Below are positions 19,110 to 26,658 of a stretch of DNA of 64,000 nt, in pieces; within the stretch, counting starts at the first letter, position 1; each line of letters opens with the position of its first letter. Below the pieces are notes generated by a model that saw only the letters and a list, made by a program, of their open reading frames with translations, was not told where the DNA came from and made no database searches. Both the position numbers and the translations under genes were made by a program. The stretch spans positions 4,278,001 through 4,342,000 of the forward strand of contig NZ_AP025518.1 of the NCBI RefSeq assembly GCF_022179545.1, given 5' to 3'. The stretch comes from Mycolicibacterium fortuitum subsp. fortuitum (GTDB lineage Bacteria; Actinomycetota; Actinomycetes; Mycobacteriales; Mycobacteriaceae).

Positions 19110-19137
19110 ATTCTCATCAAACGAGAATGCCAATCCC
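19110..19137. promoter_or_regulatory. GAGAAT-type operator, site 3 (three half-sites)
   Basis: ATTCTC (19110-19115), 7-bp spacer, GAGAAT (19123-19128), 3-bp spacer, AATCCC (19132-19137, imperfect). It lies between the divergent ligase start (19097) and crotonase start (19156), so one site could control both. Confidence 0.65.
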
Positions 19138-19155
19138 GGAACTGGAGAACGTTTG

Positions 19156-19872
19156 ATGGTCGACCTTGAAATCGACGGCGAACTGGCGGTCATCACGATC
19201 GACCGCCCGCAGGCGCGCAATGCCATCTCGCTGGACACCATGGATGCGCTGAACAAGGCGCTGGACGGCGCTGTCGGCGCCCGCGCCCTGGTGATCACCG
19301 GCGGCGGCGACCGCGCCTTCGTGTCCGGCGGCGACCTCAAGGAACTGGCGGCACTGCGCACCGAGCTCGAGGCGTCTGAGATGGCCTGGCGGATGCGTAC
19401 GATCTGCGACCGCATCGCAGGTTTCGACGGACCGGTCATCGCGGCACTCAACGGCCACGCGCTCGGCGGTGGCGCCGAAGTGGCGGTGGCAGCAGACATC
19501 CGAATCGCCGCGGATGACATCAAGATCGGCTTCAACCAGGTGGCTTTGGCGATCATGCCGGCCTGGGGCGGGGCCGAACGGCTCGCCAAACTGGTCGGCC
19601 CAAGCCGGGCGCTACTGCTGGCCGGGACCGGCCGCATCCTCGGCGCACGCGAAGCCGAGCAGGTCGGGCTGATCGACCAGGTGATCCCCCGGGCCGAGTT
19701 CGCCGAGGCGTGGAGGACGACGGCGCAACTGCTGGCGCGGCGTCAGGCAGGCGAGGTCAAGCGCGTGATCAACGGAGTTTCGACGACCGAGGCGGTCGCC
19801 GCGTTCGCCCGGCTCTGGTGCTCCGATGAGCACTGGGCCGCCGCGGACAAGGTGATGAACAAGGGCAAGTAA
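19156..19872 (+). CDS. Enoyl-CoA hydratase/isomerase (crotonase) family protein
   Basis: 238-aa crotonase. The oxyanion-hole segments are present (AFVSGGDLKEL and NGHALGGGAEVA). Of the two catalytic glutamates of classical hydratases, the first is kept (Glu108 in GGGAE) but the second, normally in a PE motif 20 residues later, is Gln128 (GFNQV). It may therefore be an isomerase, a hydrolase, or a hydratase with altered chemistry. The start is ATG 19156 with GGAG at 19144-19147. It is shorter than typical EchA proteins (~260 aa) because the C-terminal tail is short. Confidence 0.85.
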   Translation: MVDLEIDGELAVITIDRPQARNAISLDTMDALNKALDGAVGARALVITGGGDRAFVSGGDLKELAALRTELEASEMAWRMRTICDRIAGFDGPVIAALNGHALGGGAEVAVAADIRIAADDIKIGFNQVALAIMPAWGGAERLAKLVGPSRALLLAGTGRILGAREAEQVGLIDQVIPRAEFAEAWRTTAQLLARRQAGEVKRVINGVSTTEAVAAFARLWCSDEHWAAADKVMNKGK

Positions 19873-19889
19873 GCCGACGCTCGCCGAGT

Positions 19890-19936
19890 GGCCAGTTGTC
19901 ACACCGTTTTCACCGAAACCCGTGTCCCAACTGGCC
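19890..19936. terminator. Probable bidirectional terminator hairpin
   Basis: Inverted repeat between convergent genes: GGCCAGTTG at 19890-19898 pairs with CAACTGGCC at 19928-19936, with shorter complementarity inside. There is no U-tract, as is usual for mycobacterial hairpin terminators. Confidence 0.5.
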
Positions 19937-19948
19937 GCTGGGCCGACT

Positions 19949-20473
19949 TCAGCCGCCCAGTTCTCGCACCGGGTCGCGGCCGTCCCAGGCCGCGGCCTGC
20001 GCCCGCACATATTCGGCCATGCCGGCCGAGGCGTCGGTCAGCTCCATGACCTCGACGATCGCAGCCCCGGTCGGCGGTTCGAAGTAGGCGAAGCGCACCC
20101 CCTCCCCCTCGCCACCGGACCACACCTGGAGCCAGCCAGCCTCGGCCAGTTTGACCATCGCAGCGTCGAAATCGTCTGCCCAGTAGGCGAGTTGGTGAAA
20201 ACCCCCGGCGGCCGCACCGGCCAGGAACTCGGTGAAGATGCTGGGTGTCTCGTCGAGTTGCTGGATCAGCTCGACTTGCAGATCACCGCTGTTGGACAAC
20301 GCGAGGGACAGTGTCACCTCGCACGGAGTATCCCGATAGGTCACCCGCTGTGACAGGCCGCGGATCACGAACCACGGGCCGACGCCCATCTTGAGCCAAC
20401 CCGCTATGGCGTCGTCCAAGTCGGTCACCACGTACCCGATCTGGCGGACCTCGCCCGGTAGCACCTCGCCCAC
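19949..20473 (-). CDS. VOC (glyoxalase/bleomycin-resistance fold) protein
   Basis: 174 aa. Two beta-alpha-beta-beta-beta modules are visible: VRQIGYVVTDLDDAIAGW at the N-terminus and GFHQLAYWADDFDAAMVKLAEAG at ~90, ending FAYFEPPTGAAIVEVME. Members include glyoxalases, epimerases (methylmalonyl-CoA type) and extradiol dioxygenases; the metal ligands are too few to choose. The start is GTG 20473 with AGGAGG close upstream. It is divergent from the DUF35/thiolase pair and shares operator site 4 with it. Confidence 0.75.
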   Translation of the reverse strand: MGEVLPGEVRQIGYVVTDLDDAIAGWLKMGVGPWFVIRGLSQRVTYRDTPCEVTLSLALSNSGDLQVELIQQLDETPSIFTEFLAGAAAGGFHQLAYWADDFDAAMVKLAEAGWLQVWSGGEGEGVRFAYFEPPTGAAIVEVMELTDASAGMAEYVRAQAAAWDGRDPVRELGG

Positions 20474-20529
20474 GCCGCCTCCTTGTGTCCGTGCTGTCTC
20501 GGCTGCGACCGTGAGCCTAACGACAGTTG

Positions 20530-20557
20530 ATTCTCACTAGACGAGAATTACATTTCC
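20530..20557. promoter_or_regulatory. GAGAAT-type operator, site 4 (three half-sites)
   Basis: ATTCTC (20530-20535), spacer ACTAGAC, GAGAAT (20543-20548), spacer TAC, ATTTCC (20552-20557). The first two arms are perfect. It lies in the divergent gap between the VOC gene (start 20473) and the DUF35 gene (start 20574). Confidence 0.7.
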
Positions 20558-20573
20558 AGTTATCGTCAGCGAC

Positions 20574-21005
20574 GTGTCATCACAGATTGCTCTGGCGCCC
20601 GAGATTTCGACGTGGCCGGACGCCGAACCTCAGCTGATCGGCAGCCGCTGCACCGACTGCGCTGCCACCACCTTCCCGGCCCAGCCTCGTTGCCCCAAGT
20701 GCTCCGACGGCAATACCGAACAGGTGCGCCTGCCGCGCCGCGGCACCGTCATCGCCTGGACCACCCAGGGCTTCCCACCCGGCGCCCCATACAAGGGCCC
20801 CACCGGAAAAGCCTTCGTGCCCTTCGGCGTCGGCCTCGTCGAACTCACCGACGACACCGGACCCGTCATCCGCGTCGAAGGCCGCCTCACCGAAAACGAC
20901 CCGGCGAAACTGCGATTCGGCATGGACGTCGAACTCACCATGATCCCGTTCACCACCGACGAAGAGGGCAACGAAATTGTCACCTTCGCCTTCCAGCCGG
21001 TGTAG
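20574..21005 (+). CDS. DUF35/OB-fold protein with rubredoxin-like zinc ribbon
   Basis: 143 aa. An N-terminal zinc ribbon with two Cys pairs (CTDC and CPKC, residues ~25-45) is followed by an OB-fold (GTVIAWTTQGFPPG to VRVEGRL). Such proteins form complexes with SCP2-thiolase-like enzymes; the Ltp2/DUF35 pair is a known retro-aldolase in steroid side-chain degradation. The thiolase-like partner is encoded 12 bp downstream, so a heteromeric enzyme is the likely product. The start is GTG 20574, with no strong Shine-Dalgarno. Confidence 0.85.
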   Translation: MSSQIALAPEISTWPDAEPQLIGSRCTDCAATTFPAQPRCPKCSDGNTEQVRLPRRGTVIAWTTQGFPPGAPYKGPTGKAFVPFGVGLVELTDDTGPVIRVEGRLTENDPAKLRFGMDVELTMIPFTTDEEGNEIVTFAFQPV

Positions 21006-21017
21006 AGAGGCACAACC

Positions 21018-22163
21018 ATGACCAACGATGTAGCCATCATCGGCGTCGGCCTGCACCCCTTCGGCCGGTTCGACAAGACCGCGATGCAAATGGGCGCGGA
21101 GGCAATCCAATTCGCCCTCGAGGATGCCGGCCTGGAGTGGAAGGACATTCAGTTCGGCTTCGGCGGCAGCTATGAGGTGTCGAATCCCGATGCGGTGACC
21201 CGCCTGGTCGGGCTGACCGGCATCACCTTCACCAACGTGTTCAACGCGTGTGCCACCGCGGCCAGCGCCATCCAGCAGACCGCCGACACCATCCGGTTGG
21301 GAAAGTACGACATCGGCATCGCGATCGGCCTGGACAAGCATCCGCGCGGCGCCTTCACCGACGATCCGGCCAAACTCGCCCTGCCTCAGTGGTATGCCGA
21401 GAATGGCCAGTTCGTCACCACCAAGTTCTTCGGCATGAAGGCGAATCACTACATCCACAAGCACAACATCTCCGAGGAGACGCTGGCGCGGGTGGCCAAC
21501 AAGAACTTCCGCAACGGTGAGCTGAACCCGAATGCGTTCCGGCGCAAGGAGATTTCCGTCGAGGAGATCATGGCATCGCCGGTGCTGAACTACCCGCTGC
21601 GGCAGTACATGTTCTGCGCACCGGACGAAGGTGCGGCCGCTGTGATCATGTGCCGTGCCGACCTCGCCCACAAATACACTGACAAGCCGGTATACGTGCG
21701 GGCCAGCGAGATCCGGACCCGCACGTTCGGCGCGTACGAGGTGCACGCCACCTCGGCGCCGCTCGACGAGGACCCCTCACCCACGGTGTACGCGGCCAAG
21801 GCCGCCTATGAGGCCGCGGGCATCGGTCCCGAGGACGTCGACATCGCCCAACTGCAGGACACCGACGCCGGCGCCGAGGTGATCCACATGGCCGAGACGG
21901 GCCTGTGCGCCGACGGCGACCAGGAGAAGCTGCTGCTCGAAGGCGCGACGGAGATCAACGGCACGATGCCGGTCAACACCGACGGCGGCCTGATCGCCAA
22001 CGGCGAGCCGATCGGCGCCTCGGGCCTACGCCAGATGCACGAGCTCGTGCGTCAGCTTCGCGGCGAGGCGGGTGAGCGTCAGGTTCCGGGGAACCCGCGG
22101 GTGGGCCTGGCTCAGGTCTACGGCGCACCGGGCACGGCCTCGGCAACCATCCTCTCGCTGTAG
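21018..22163 (+). CDS. SCP2-thiolase-like lipid-transfer protein (Ltp-type)
   Basis: 381-aa thiolase fold. The nucleophilic Cys is present in NACATAAS (residue ~77). The usual C-terminal thiolase GHP motif reads GEPIGASG, so the catalytic His is replaced by Glu. With the adjacent DUF35 gene this points to a thiolase-like acyl-CoA lyase or aldolase (compare Ltp2-DUF35) rather than a classical thiolase. Start ATG 21018 follows AGAGG by 7-8 bases. It is likely co-transcribed with 20574-21005. Confidence 0.82.
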   Translation: MTNDVAIIGVGLHPFGRFDKTAMQMGAEAIQFALEDAGLEWKDIQFGFGGSYEVSNPDAVTRLVGLTGITFTNVFNACATAASAIQQTADTIRLGKYDIGIAIGLDKHPRGAFTDDPAKLALPQWYAENGQFVTTKFFGMKANHYIHKHNISEETLARVANKNFRNGELNPNAFRRKEISVEEIMASPVLNYPLRQYMFCAPDEGAAAVIMCRADLAHKYTDKPVYVRASEIRTRTFGAYEVHATSAPLDEDPSPTVYAAKAAYEAAGIGPEDVDIAQLQDTDAGAEVIHMAETGLCADGDQEKLLLEGATEINGTMPVNTDGGLIANGEPIGASGLRQMHELVRQLRGEAGERQVPGNPRVGLAQVYGAPGTASATILSL

Positions 22164-22175
22164 TTGCGCAAAGGT

Positions 22176-22211
22176 GAATGTCCCCCGCGACCACCGGTTC
22201 GGGGGACATTC
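22176..22211. terminator. Bidirectional terminator hairpin
   Basis: Perfect 12-bp stem: 22176-22187 pairs with 22200-22211 around a 12-nt loop. The stem is C/G-rich with a GAATGTC end. It lies between the convergent thiolase-like and TetR genes. Confidence 0.7.
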
Positions 22212-22236
22212 GCGCTTGCCGGGGCGGCGGCAGGCC

Positions 22237-22842
22237 TCACGCCGGCAACTCGAGCGGCTGCGGCTCGCCCTCCAGGCGCCGCAACCAGTCTTCGCAGAAC
22301 TTCAGCACCTCGGCGTGACCTGCCGTCATTCCGAGCGCCTGCTCCATCACCATCACCCGCGACACGCTGGCGGCGATGAACGTCCACACGATCGGCGGCA
22401 CGTCGGACGCGTCGACGCCGTAGCGCCGCAGCGCCGCATCGATCGCCTTCGTTTCGGCCTCGCGGAACATCTCGGCATACCTGCCGATCTCAGCCCGCAG
22501 CGCCGGCCGATGGTTGGCAAGCCCCGTCATCTCCATGGTCAAACGCGTCGCGCTCGGATCGGTACCGAACCGCCACAGCGCCCACAGCGGCTGCGGCGAG
22601 TTCAGGGCTTCAGCCTGCGCCACCAACCCCTCTTCGGCACGCCGCACGAACACCGCCAGGAACAGGTCGTCCATGGTGCGGAAGTAATAGTGCACCAGCT
22701 GGGGCTTGAGGCCGGCCCGCTCGGCCACCCGGCGCGACGTGACCGCGACGTAGCCCTCCTCGATCATCAGCGCCTCGGCGGCGTCGAGCAGCACGATCCG
22801 GTTCTTCGCGTCCGGCGCCCCGATCCTTCGCGCCGATGCCAT
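22237..22842 (-). CDS. TetR-family transcriptional regulator
   Basis: 201 aa. Residues ~15-65 are a TetR helix-turn-helix: RIVLLDAAEALMIEEGYVAVT, then SRRVAERAGLKPQLVHYYFRTMDDLF. The C-terminal all-helical ligand-binding domain is of normal length. It is divergent from a P450 gene, and a perfect ATTCTCGAGAAT palindrome lies in the shared gap. That, plus the concentration of GAGAAT operators on both sides, makes it the best candidate repressor for the GAGAAT regulon (inference). The inducer is probably an acyl-CoA or ring metabolite. Confidence 0.85.
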   Translation of the reverse strand: MASARRIGAPDAKNRIVLLDAAEALMIEEGYVAVTSRRVAERAGLKPQLVHYYFRTMDDLFLAVFVRRAEEGLVAQAEALNSPQPLWALWRFGTDPSATRLTMEMTGLANHRPALRAEIGRYAEMFREAETKAIDAALRRYGVDASDVPPIVWTFIAASVSRVMVMEQALGMTAGHAEVLKFCEDWLRRLEGEPQPLELPA

Positions 22843-22950
22843 CGATCCTCCTCACGACATGTTCTCGACAACGTCTGGCTGATCGTAACTTTCGCCCGGC
22901 CAGGTGACCTTGACCACGACTCTAACGCCATGCTAAGCAGGTGCTCAGCA

Positions 22951-22962
22951 ATTCTCGAGAAT
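22951..22962. promoter_or_regulatory. GAGAAT-type operator, site 5 (abutting half-sites)
   Basis: ATTCTC directly followed by GAGAAT, a 12-bp perfect palindrome, between the TetR gene (start 22842) and the P450 gene (start 23027). The zero spacer differs from the N7 and N3 spacings seen elsewhere. Confidence 0.5.
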
Positions 22963-23026
22963 TCTTCGCGCGGTGCAGCCCGTCGCGAAACCACCGCAGC
23001 GCAACGGAACATGGAGGCCGCGCACC

Positions 23027-24322
23027 GTGACTGAATCCAAGACCGACATCAACTACGACACCGTCGACTACTTCACCGACCAGTCGCTGGTACCGGACCC
23101 GCACCCGTACTTCGACCACCTCCGCAGCAAGTGTCCGGTCGTCAAGGAACCGAACTACGGCGTCATGGCGATCACCGGGTTCGAAGAGGCCACCACCGTC
23201 CTCAAGGACACCGAGACGTTCTCGTCCTGCATCGCGGTCGCCGGGCCGTTCCCGCCGCTGCCCTTCACGCCCGAGGGCGACGACATCACGGAGCAGATCG
23301 CCGCGCACCGCGCCCAGATGCCGATGTTCGAGCACATGGTCACCATGGACCCGCCCGACCACACCAACGCGCGGTCTCTGCTCAACCGGCTGCTCACACC
23401 GCGGCGGCTGAAGGAGAACGAGGACTTCATGTGGCGGCTGGCCGACCAGTGCCTCGACGATTTCATCGCCGACGGCAAGTGCGAGTTCCTCAGCGCCTAC
23501 GCAAAACCCTTCTCCCTCTTGGTGATCGCCGACATGCTCGGCGTGCCAGAGGAAGACCACGAGGAGTTCCGCACCGTGCTGGGCGCTCCCCGGCCCGGAG
23601 CCCAGGTCGGTTCCCTCGACGGCGACCTGGTAGCCAGCAATCCGCTGGAATGGCTCGACGAGAAGTTCATCAAGTACCTCGAAGACCGACGAAAAGAACC
23701 CCGCGACGACGTTCTGACGGCCCTCGCCACGGCTAATTACCCGGACGGGTCGGTGCCGCCCGTCATCGAGGTGGTCCGGTCGGCGACCTTCCTTTTTGCG
23801 GCCGGCCAGGAGACCACGACCAAGCTGCTCTCGGCCTCGCTGCGCGTCCTCGGCGACCGCCCCGACATCCAGCAGGCCCTGCGCGACGACCGTAGCCGCA
23901 TCCCGACCTTCGTCGAGGAAGCCCTGCGGATGGACGCCCCGGTCAAGAGCCAGTTTCGGCTGGCCAAGAAGCACACCAAACTCGGCGACATCGACGTGCC
24001 GGCCGGCACCACCATGATGGTGTGCCCGGGCGCGGTGAACCGCGATCCGGTCCGCTTCGAGGACCCGCACACGTTCAGCCTGGATCGCAAGAACGTGCGT
24101 GAGCACATCGCGTTCGGCCGCGGCGTCCACAGCTGCCCGGGCGGCCCGCTGGCCCGTGTGGAGGGCCGCGTGTCGTTGGAGCGGATCCTGGATCGGATGG
24201 CCGATATCGGTATCGACGAGCAGTTCCACGGCCCCGCCGACGACCGTCGCTACAACTACGAGCCGACGTTCATCCTGCGCGGGCTCACCGAACTGAACAT
24301 CACGTTCAAGCCCGTGCGCTGA
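23027..24322 (+). CDS. Cytochrome P450
   Basis: 431-aa soluble bacterial P450. The I-helix oxygen-activation motif FAAGQETTT, a K-helix E-x-x-R (EEALR) and the heme-Cys motif FGRGVHSCPGG (Cys ~370) are all present. The start is GTG 23027 with GGAGG at 23013-23017; an in-frame upstream start would run through this ribosome site. It is a clear paralogue of the P450 at 45552-46820: they share PDPYPYFDHLRSKCPV-like, RRLKENEDFMWRLADQ-like and AKPFSLLVIAD segments. Likely hydroxylates the hydrophobic substrate; redox partner possibly the ferredoxin at 41440. Confidence 0.92.
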   Translation: MTESKTDINYDTVDYFTDQSLVPDPHPYFDHLRSKCPVVKEPNYGVMAITGFEEATTVLKDTETFSSCIAVAGPFPPLPFTPEGDDITEQIAAHRAQMPMFEHMVTMDPPDHTNARSLLNRLLTPRRLKENEDFMWRLADQCLDDFIADGKCEFLSAYAKPFSLLVIADMLGVPEEDHEEFRTVLGAPRPGAQVGSLDGDLVASNPLEWLDEKFIKYLEDRRKEPRDDVLTALATANYPDGSVPPVIEVVRSATFLFAAGQETTTKLLSASLRVLGDRPDIQQALRDDRSRIPTFVEEALRMDAPVKSQFRLAKKHTKLGDIDVPAGTTMMVCPGAVNRDPVRFEDPHTFSLDRKNVREHIAFGRGVHSCPGGPLARVEGRVSLERILDRMADIGIDEQFHGPADDRRYNYEPTFILRGLTELNITFKPVR

Positions 24323-24373
24323 GCGCACCGCCCGACAGACGATTCCCGGGATCTCGCCTTCGCCGTATTTGAT

Positions 24374-24401
24374 ATTCTCTGAATGCGAGAATCACAATCT
24401 C
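24374..24401. promoter_or_regulatory. GAGAAT-type operator, site 6 (three half-sites)
   Basis: ATTCTC (24374-24379), 7-bp spacer, GAGAAT (24387-24392), CAC, AATCTC (24396-24401; one mismatch). Best preserved three-part site. It lies about 90 bp upstream of the secreted-protein gene at 24493. Confidence 0.7.
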
Positions 24402-24492
24402 ACTGGCGAAGACGAGATTCCGGTTTCGGCACGGTGAAGCCTGATCTCGTTCTATAGTCAGCCGACCAGTGCTCGATCGTGGAGGTGCGCCT

Positions 24493-24966
24493 GTGAAGTC
24501 CAGCTTGATCCGCGTGGCGATGAGCGCAGCGCTCGGGTTGGGGACGGCGATCGCACTGGCACCGCCGTCGCAGGCCATGTACTTCGGCAACTACACCCTC
24601 AATATTCCGGATCGCCGAGATTTCCACACCTGGATCTGGTCGGCGATCACTCCGTGCCGTGACCCAGGGTCCGACGTCCGCCAGCACGACTGCATCACCA
24701 TCCGGACGATCCCGCAGCCGGTTGCCAAGGCAGTCCCCAACTCAGGGAACGCGAAGCTGGTCGACGGTCGCTACACGCTGACGATCGACGAGTTCTACGG
24801 CCTACGGTGCGGCGACATCTACTACGGGCCCACCATCCCGACCCACGATGTCTACACCTGGGACGCGAATACCCTTGCGGGCGAGATGGTCTCCACCTTC
24901 GATGTCGGCTGCGATGGCGCCCCCGGTGGCTCCTTCACCTATCCGTTCACCCTGACCAGGATGTGA
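24493..24966 (+). CDS. Small secreted protein of unknown function (first of tandem pair)
   Basis: 157 aa. A Sec signal peptide (K-S-S-L-I-R, then a hydrophobic core ending APPSQA) predicts cleavage around residue 28-29, leaving a ~13-kDa mature protein with four Cys (CRDPG, HDC, LRCGD, VGCDG), suggesting two disulfides. The start is GTG 24493 with GGAGG at 24481-24485. It is separated by 3 bp from the next secreted-protein gene. No family recognised with confidence. Preceded by a three-part GAGAAT operator. Confidence 0.75.
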   Translation: MKSSLIRVAMSAALGLGTAIALAPPSQAMYFGNYTLNIPDRRDFHTWIWSAITPCRDPGSDVRQHDCITIRTIPQPVAKAVPNSGNAKLVDGRYTLTIDEFYGLRCGDIYYGPTIPTHDVYTWDANTLAGEMVSTFDVGCDGAPGGSFTYPFTLTRM

Positions 24967-24969
24967 TCG

Positions 24970-25416
24970 ATGCGCTACCGGACCCGCCACACCCTCGCCT
25001 TCACGACTGTCACCGCACTGGCGGCCGGCGCCATCGCCACGGCCGCACCGGCATTCGCCGACGATCCCGAGCCGCCTGGGCCACCGCTTCATCACGTGCA
25101 GTACACCGTGACCGCCGATGCCCCGTACTGGGCGCACATCTACTACCGGGACAGCGAGCCCGCGATTTTCTCGGATTACAGCCACAATCCCTACCAATTC
25201 AGCCCGCGGGCCGATGTGGACATCGCTCCGGACAGGCCGTGGGTCTTCGACGCGATGCTCGCCGATCCCGACCTGTGGGCCATGGTCCTGGTGCAGAGCG
25301 GTGAGTCACCCAATTTTCCGACACCCGGGTTCAATTGCAAACTCGCGGTCGACGGCGTGGTGGTGAAGACCAACAGCGGCCCCAAAGGCGCGCTGTGTTC
25401 GATCAGGAACTGGTAG
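24970..25416 (+). CDS. Small secreted protein of unknown function (second of tandem pair)
   Basis: 148 aa. Signal peptide of ~30 residues ending APAFADD, then a beta-rich mature domain (VQYTVTADAPYWAHIYYRD; CKLAVDGVVVKTNSG) with two Cys that could pair. The V-x-Y-x-V-T start is reminiscent of MmpS-like/immunoglobulin-like secreted proteins, but this is only a resemblance. ATG start 3 bp after the upstream stop, so co-translated. Ends at a strong hairpin terminator. Confidence 0.72.
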   Translation: MRYRTRHTLAFTTVTALAAGAIATAAPAFADDPEPPGPPLHHVQYTVTADAPYWAHIYYRDSEPAIFSDYSHNPYQFSPRADVDIAPDRPWVFDAMLADPDLWAMVLVQSGESPNFPTPGFNCKLAVDGVVVKTNSGPKGALCSIRNW

Positions 25417-25430
25417 ACCGCAGCTCACAA

Positions 25431-25477
25431 CGAAATGCCTGGGGGCGACGCTATTCGCGTCGCCCCCAGGCATTTCG
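25431..25477. terminator. Strong bidirectional terminator hairpin
   Basis: Perfect 20-bp stem: 25431-25450 pairs with 25458-25477 around a 7-nt loop (CTATTCG). It sits between convergent secreted-protein genes. No U-tract. Confidence 0.85.
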
Positions 25478-25489
25478 AATGCTCTTGAC

Positions 25490-25876
25490 TCAGGCGTCGC
25501 CGCGAAGCCAGCGCGTCTCACCGTTCATCGGAACACAGCTCAAGAACAGCCCGTCGGGGGCCTGGGCAACCGAATTCTGTTCGTTGATGCACAGGCTGTT
25601 CTCATCCCGGATGCCCACCATCGGCGGGGACCGGAACCACCGCGGCTCATAGCGCCGTGGCGAGCCGCAGAACAACAGCCGCCCCCACCCGTTGCGCGCA
25701 TCGACTCCGAACACGTAGTAGGAGGTGTTGTCGCACGGCGCGCCGAGTATCGCGTTCGGGTTGATGCCCGGGGTGCAGAACGCGTCATTACATGTCTGCG
25801 GTCCCGCGTTTGCCTGCGGGGCAGCCAGCATCCCGGCGACAATCACTGAAGCGGTCGCCATCACCGTCACACGCAC
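25490..25876 (-). CDS. Small secreted Cys-rich protein of unknown function
   Basis: 128 aa. Signal peptide of ~24 residues ending PQANAG, then a mature domain with six Cys (QTCND, AFCTP, PCDN, LFCGS, LCINE, LSCVP), consistent with three disulfides. ATG 25876 or an in-frame internal start gives almost the same mature protein. A GAGAAT-type pair lies 30-48 bp upstream. No family recognised. Confidence 0.7.
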   Translation of the reverse strand: MRVTVMATASVIVAGMLAAPQANAGPQTCNDAFCTPGINPNAILGAPCDNTSYYVFGVDARNGWGRLLFCGSPRRYEPRWFRSPPMVGIRDENSLCINEQNSVAQAPDGLFLSCVPMNGETRWLRGDA

Positions 25877-25905
25877 GTTCCTACTTTCGCATAGCTGGAA
25901 ACTAA

Positions 25906-25924
25906 ACTCTCAGTTTTGGAGAAT
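25906..25924. promoter_or_regulatory. GAGAAT-type operator, site 7
   Basis: ACTCTC (25906-25911, one mismatch), 7-bp spacer, GAGAAT (25919-25924), 30 bp upstream of the secreted-protein gene starting at 25876. Confidence 0.55.
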
Positions 25925-26016
25925 ATTACTACGATCCCCTCGCTGCTGGTCCCGCGGTGGATCGACTGACGGGCTGGCCTGCTCAAATCCTTCATGGAAC
26001 ATGTCCCGGTAGTGAT

Positions 26017-26035
26017 ATTCTCCGAAACTGAGAAC
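26017..26035. promoter_or_regulatory. GAGAAT-type operator, site 8
   Basis: ATTCTC (26017-26022), 7-bp spacer, GAGAAC (26030-26035, one mismatch), about 40 bp upstream of the secreted-protein gene starting at 26075. Confidence 0.55.
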
Positions 26036-26074
26036 ATGGCTACCGTCTCGTCGAGTCGGTCAGAAGGAGCGTTC

Positions 26075-26584
26075 ATGTCAGTCTCCCGGATAAGTGCCGG
26101 CGCGGTGACCGTGGCGGCGACAGCCGTCATAGGCCTCGGCGGAGCCGTCCCCGCGATTGCAAGCGAACAATGGGGAATCAACGGCACATTCGCCACATCG
26201 TCCAACGGCGAATGGGCCAAGATCAACGACCGCTACGAAAATCAGCCTTCAACCCGCAGCAACTGGACCATCACGACCCAGTGCATCTCGCCCACCGAGT
26301 GCAGCGGCACGGTGAACAGCGACGCGGGCTGGACCGCGCCGATCTACACGACGAACGGCCTCTGGTACGTCAAGCGAGTCGTGCCCAACTGGCGGTTCTG
26401 CGCCGACGGCACACCCGTCGAGGGCATGCAGATATACAAGATCTACCCCGTGGGTTTCGACGGGCATGTGGACCTTGCCTCAAGCGAATACACCGGAGAG
26501 GACGTGACCACCGGACCCAGCGGTTCGTGTGGGCGCAACCAGTGGCCAGTCGTCCGCATGCCGTTCTACATGCGGCCCGCATAG
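26075..26584 (+). CDS. Small secreted protein of unknown function
   Basis: 169 aa. Signal peptide of ~30 residues (SVSRISAGAVTVAATAVIG core, ending AIASEQ), mature domain with WTITTQCISPTECSGTV and RFCADG; four Cys in total suggest two disulfides. The start is ATG 26075, with AAGGAG at 26064-26069; an upstream in-frame ATG at 26037 lacks a site and would spoil the signal peptide. The domain resembles mycobacterial secreted proteins of unknown function that repeat a CxxxxxCxG pattern. Ends in a hairpin terminator that it shares with mceF. Confidence 0.7.
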   Translation: MSVSRISAGAVTVAATAVIGLGGAVPAIASEQWGINGTFATSSNGEWAKINDRYENQPSTRSNWTITTQCISPTECSGTVNSDAGWTAPIYTTNGLWYVKRVVPNWRFCADGTPVEGMQIYKIYPVGFDGHVDLASSEYTGEDVTTGPSGSCGRNQWPVVRMPFYMRPA

Positions 26585-26608
26585 CCCCCGAAGACCGAAC
26601 ACAGACGA

Positions 26609-26646
26609 AAGAACTGGCTCCGGGCGATTGCCCGGAGCCAGTTCTT
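26609..26646. terminator. Bidirectional terminator hairpin at end of mce operon
   Basis: Perfect 17-bp stem: 26609-26625 pairs with 26630-26646 around loop GATT, between the convergent secreted-protein gene and mceF. Confidence 0.85.
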
Positions 26647-26658
26647 GTCGTGGTATCG

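Noticed and set aside
19098..19637. Upstream extension of the acyl-CoA ligase frame
   Set aside because: It lies antisense to the crotonase and crosses the operator; the ligase family starts near 19097.
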